In this document: positions 7,120 through 8,135 of the stretch, one piece after another | How positions within the stretch are numbered: the first letter of the stretch is position 1 | How the letters are laid out: every line of letters begins with the position of its first letter | Origin: Thermoleophilaceae bacterium | GTDB lineage: Bacteria; Actinomycetota; Thermoleophilia; Solirubrobacterales; Thermoleophilaceae | DNA length: 8,135 nucleotides | Direction of reading: 5' to 3' | Assembly: GCA_013811765.1 (NCBI GenBank) | Contig: JACCUO010000087.1 | Coordinates: 1 to 8,135 of the forward strand | The notes under the pieces: model-generated | The model's input: only the letters and a program-made list of their open reading frames with translations | What the model was told of the DNA's origin: nothing | Databases searched by the model: none | Translations under genes and position numbers: made by a program

Positions 7120-7805
7120 AGCGCCTTTTTGCCCTCCGGCCCTCGCCCGCGATGGTCGTCGCCTGCATCGCCCTGTTCGTGGCGCTCGGCGGCGTTTCAT
7201 ACGGCGTGGCTACCGGGTTCATCGACAGCCGCGAGATCCAGGACAACACTATCCGCACCCGGGACCTGCGCAACAACGAGATCCGCGGCGTGGACATCCG
7301 CAACAGCACGATCCGCGGCGCGGACGTGGCGCTCAACACGCTCGGCGGCGTGGACATCCTGGAGCGGAAGCTCGGGAAGGTTCCCTCGGCCGCCACCGCC
7401 GACACGGCGACCGCCGCCGGTGACGCATCCACGCTCGGGGGGATCGGGCCCTCGGGCTTCCTGCGCCCGGACGGGTCGCCGTTCGTGGCGCTCTCCCCGA
7501 CTGCGGACTGGGGTGCCACCGGCCCGACCCCTCCGGGCTACTTCGTCGACCCGATCGGGTTCGTGCACCTGCACGGCGCGCTGCGCCGTATCACGGGGAC
7601 GGGGAACGGCGCGCGTGCGCTGACCCTGCTGGCGGCACAGCCGGGCGCCGTGAAGCGCCTTCCGGCCTATGCCGAGAGCAACACACCCGATGCCGTGAAG
7701 GTGGCCGGGGTCAGGATCGAGCCCAGCGGGGAACTCTTCGTGAACGGCGTTGGGAACGGTGACCTCGTATCCCTCGAGGGCATCACCTACCGCGCCGGCG
7801 ACTGA
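7116..7805 (+). CDS. Exported membrane-anchored protein with five-residue repeat stalk and C-terminal beta domain; function unknown
   Basis: The protein has 229 residues. Residues 1-11 are basic, and about 12-31 form one hydrophobic helix (PAMVVACIALFVALGG) with no clear signal-peptidase site, so it is probably a signal anchor with the rest outside. From 36 to 86 a hydrophobic residue recurs every five positions (I36, I41, I46, L51, I56, I61, I66, V71, L76, I81, L86), usually preceded by D, E or T. This resembles pentapeptide-repeat right-handed beta helices, though the usual small residue two before the Leu position is not kept. A low-complexity hinge with an Ala/Thr-rich start (about 89-118) leads to a beta-rich domain at about 120-229 (GYFVDPIGFVHLHGALRRITG, then LVSLEGITYRAGD). 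That end is reminiscent of C-terminal domains on phage-tail-fibre-like proteins. The ATG overlaps the kinase stop (ATGA), and AAGGGG lies 11 nt upstream. Because it is coupled to the kinase, it may be an accessory sensor or a surface protein of the same pathway; this is inference. I do not recognise a named family. Confidence 0.88.
   Translation: MKRLFALRPSPAMVVACIALFVALGGVSYGVATGFIDSREIQDNTIRTRDLRNNEIRGVDIRNSTIRGADVALNTLGGVDILERKLGKVPSAATADTATAAGDASTLGGIGPSGFLRPDGSPFVALSPTADWGATGPTPPGYFVDPIGFVHLHGALRRITGTGNGARALTLLAAQPGAVKRLPAYAESNTPDAVKVAGVRIEPSGELFVNGVGNGDLVSLEGITYRAGD
7230..7379 (+). repeat. Five tandem 30-bp imperfect repeats encoding a 10-residue unit
   Basis: Codons 39-88 of the exported protein divide into five 10-residue units on the pattern x-[DE]-[ILV]-x-x-x-[TEK]-[IL]-x-x. 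Units two and three fit x-D-[IL]-R-N-[NS]-[TE]-I-R-G most closely. At the DNA level ATCCGCGGCGTGGAC (7281-7295) and ATCCGCGGCGCGGAC (7311-7325) differ by one base, and CTCGGCGGCGTGGAC (7341-7355) is close. The outer units have diverged more. This suggests growth by tandem duplication of 30-bp units. Confidence 0.75.
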
Positions 7806-7816
7806 GCGCCGCTCAG
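7802..7816. terminator. Inverted repeat carrying both convergent stop codons; possible weak bidirectional terminator
   Basis: CTGAGC (7802-7807), a 3-nt loop (7808-7810) and GCTCAG (7811-7816) form a perfect 6-bp stem. The left arm contains the TGA of the exported-protein gene and the right arm the stop of rnj on the other strand. Neither side has a U tract, so intrinsic termination is uncertain. A second palindrome, CGCCGGCG, lies at 7793-7800. With only 7 bp between the two genes, any transcription stop for both has to be near here. Confidence 0.35.
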
Positions 7817-8135
7817 ACCTCTACGACGACCGGCAGGACCATCGGGCGGCGCTTCATGCGCCGGTAGACGAACTCCGCGAGATCGTCGTGGAGGTGGGTC
7901 TGCAGCAGCGAGATCTCGTTGATCCCGTCCTTGGCAGAGCGGCTCAGCGAGTCGGTTACGGCGTCGCGCAGGGCATCGACCAGACCCGCGTCGTCGTCGA
8001 TGAACGGAACGCCGCGGAAGATGATCTCGGGCTCCGCGACCGAGCGCCCGTCCTGCTCTGAGACGGTGGCCACCACGATGAAGATCCCGTCCGCGGAGAG
8101 CATGCGCCGATCGCGCAGGGCCACGTCCTCGATGT
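7813..8135 (-). CDS. rnj: Ribonuclease J, C-terminal part only
   Basis: The last 106 codons of the gene are present; the start and the metallo-beta-lactamase/beta-CASP catalytic core lie beyond the right edge. The visible residues begin IEDVALRDRRMLSADGIFIVVATV, the standard junction into the RNase J C-terminal domain. They continue with PEIIFRGVPFIDDDAGLVDAL and end with LAEFVYRRMKRRPMVLPVVVEV, the usual end of the family. RNase J is a 5'-to-3' exonuclease and endonuclease acting in mRNA decay and rRNA maturation. The C-terminal domain mainly supports oligomer formation. An internal GTG at 8124 is not a start, because the conserved frame continues upstream to the window edge. The gene is convergent with the exported-protein gene, with 7 bp between stops. 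In many actinobacteria rnj lies directly before ftsK in the same direction. Confidence 0.95.
   Translation of the reverse strand, partial: IEDVALRDRRMLSADGIFIVVATVSEQDGRSVAEPEIIFRGVPFIDDDAGLVDALRDAVTDSLSRSAKDGINEISLLQTHLHDDLAEFVYRRMKRRPMVLPVVVEV

Overview
The window is GC-rich, with G or C at most third codon positions, and reads as chromosomal DNA of a high-GC actinobacterium. Three things point to Actinomycetota, probably class Thermoleophilia (Solirubrobacterales/Gaiellales type): the ribonuclease J / FtsK / RodZ-like / CinA / ThpR gene set, the OmpR-type two-component pair, and a small exported protein whose N-terminus (RPSPAMVVACIALFVALGG) is of a kind I recall as common in that class. 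The class assignment is inference. No tRNA, rRNA, CRISPR array, insertion sequence or integrase is visible.

Layout. Bases 1-4799 hold a minus-strand run, read right to left: ftsK (DNA translocase), a rodZ-like gene, cinA (NMN deamidase family) and the first 49 codons of thpR (RNA 2',3'-cyclic phosphodiesterase). The spacing tightens along the run: 122 nt, then 10 nt, then a 4-nt overlap. From a 56-bp divergent gap (4800-4855) a plus-strand three-gene unit runs from 4856 to 7805: an OmpR/PhoB-family response regulator, a membrane histidine kinase, and a small exported protein with a strict five-residue repeat stalk and a beta-rich head. All three are joined by 4-nt ATGA overlaps. The unit ends 7 bp from the convergent 3' end of a minus-strand ribonuclease J gene that enters from the right edge. 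A 15-bp inverted repeat carries both stop codons.

How the genes fit together. The minus-strand genes are housekeeping functions: chromosome segregation at division (FtsK), cell shape or membrane-anchored regulation (RodZ-like), NAD-salvage-type repair (CinA) and RNA end processing (ThpR, RNase J). The plus-strand unit looks like a signalling module placed between rnj and ftsK. The kinase and regulator are canonical and have all key residues. The third gene is translationally coupled to the kinase and predicted to lie outside the membrane, so it may be an accessory sensor or surface protein of the pathway. That exported partner is the least ordinary item here; everything else is conventional.
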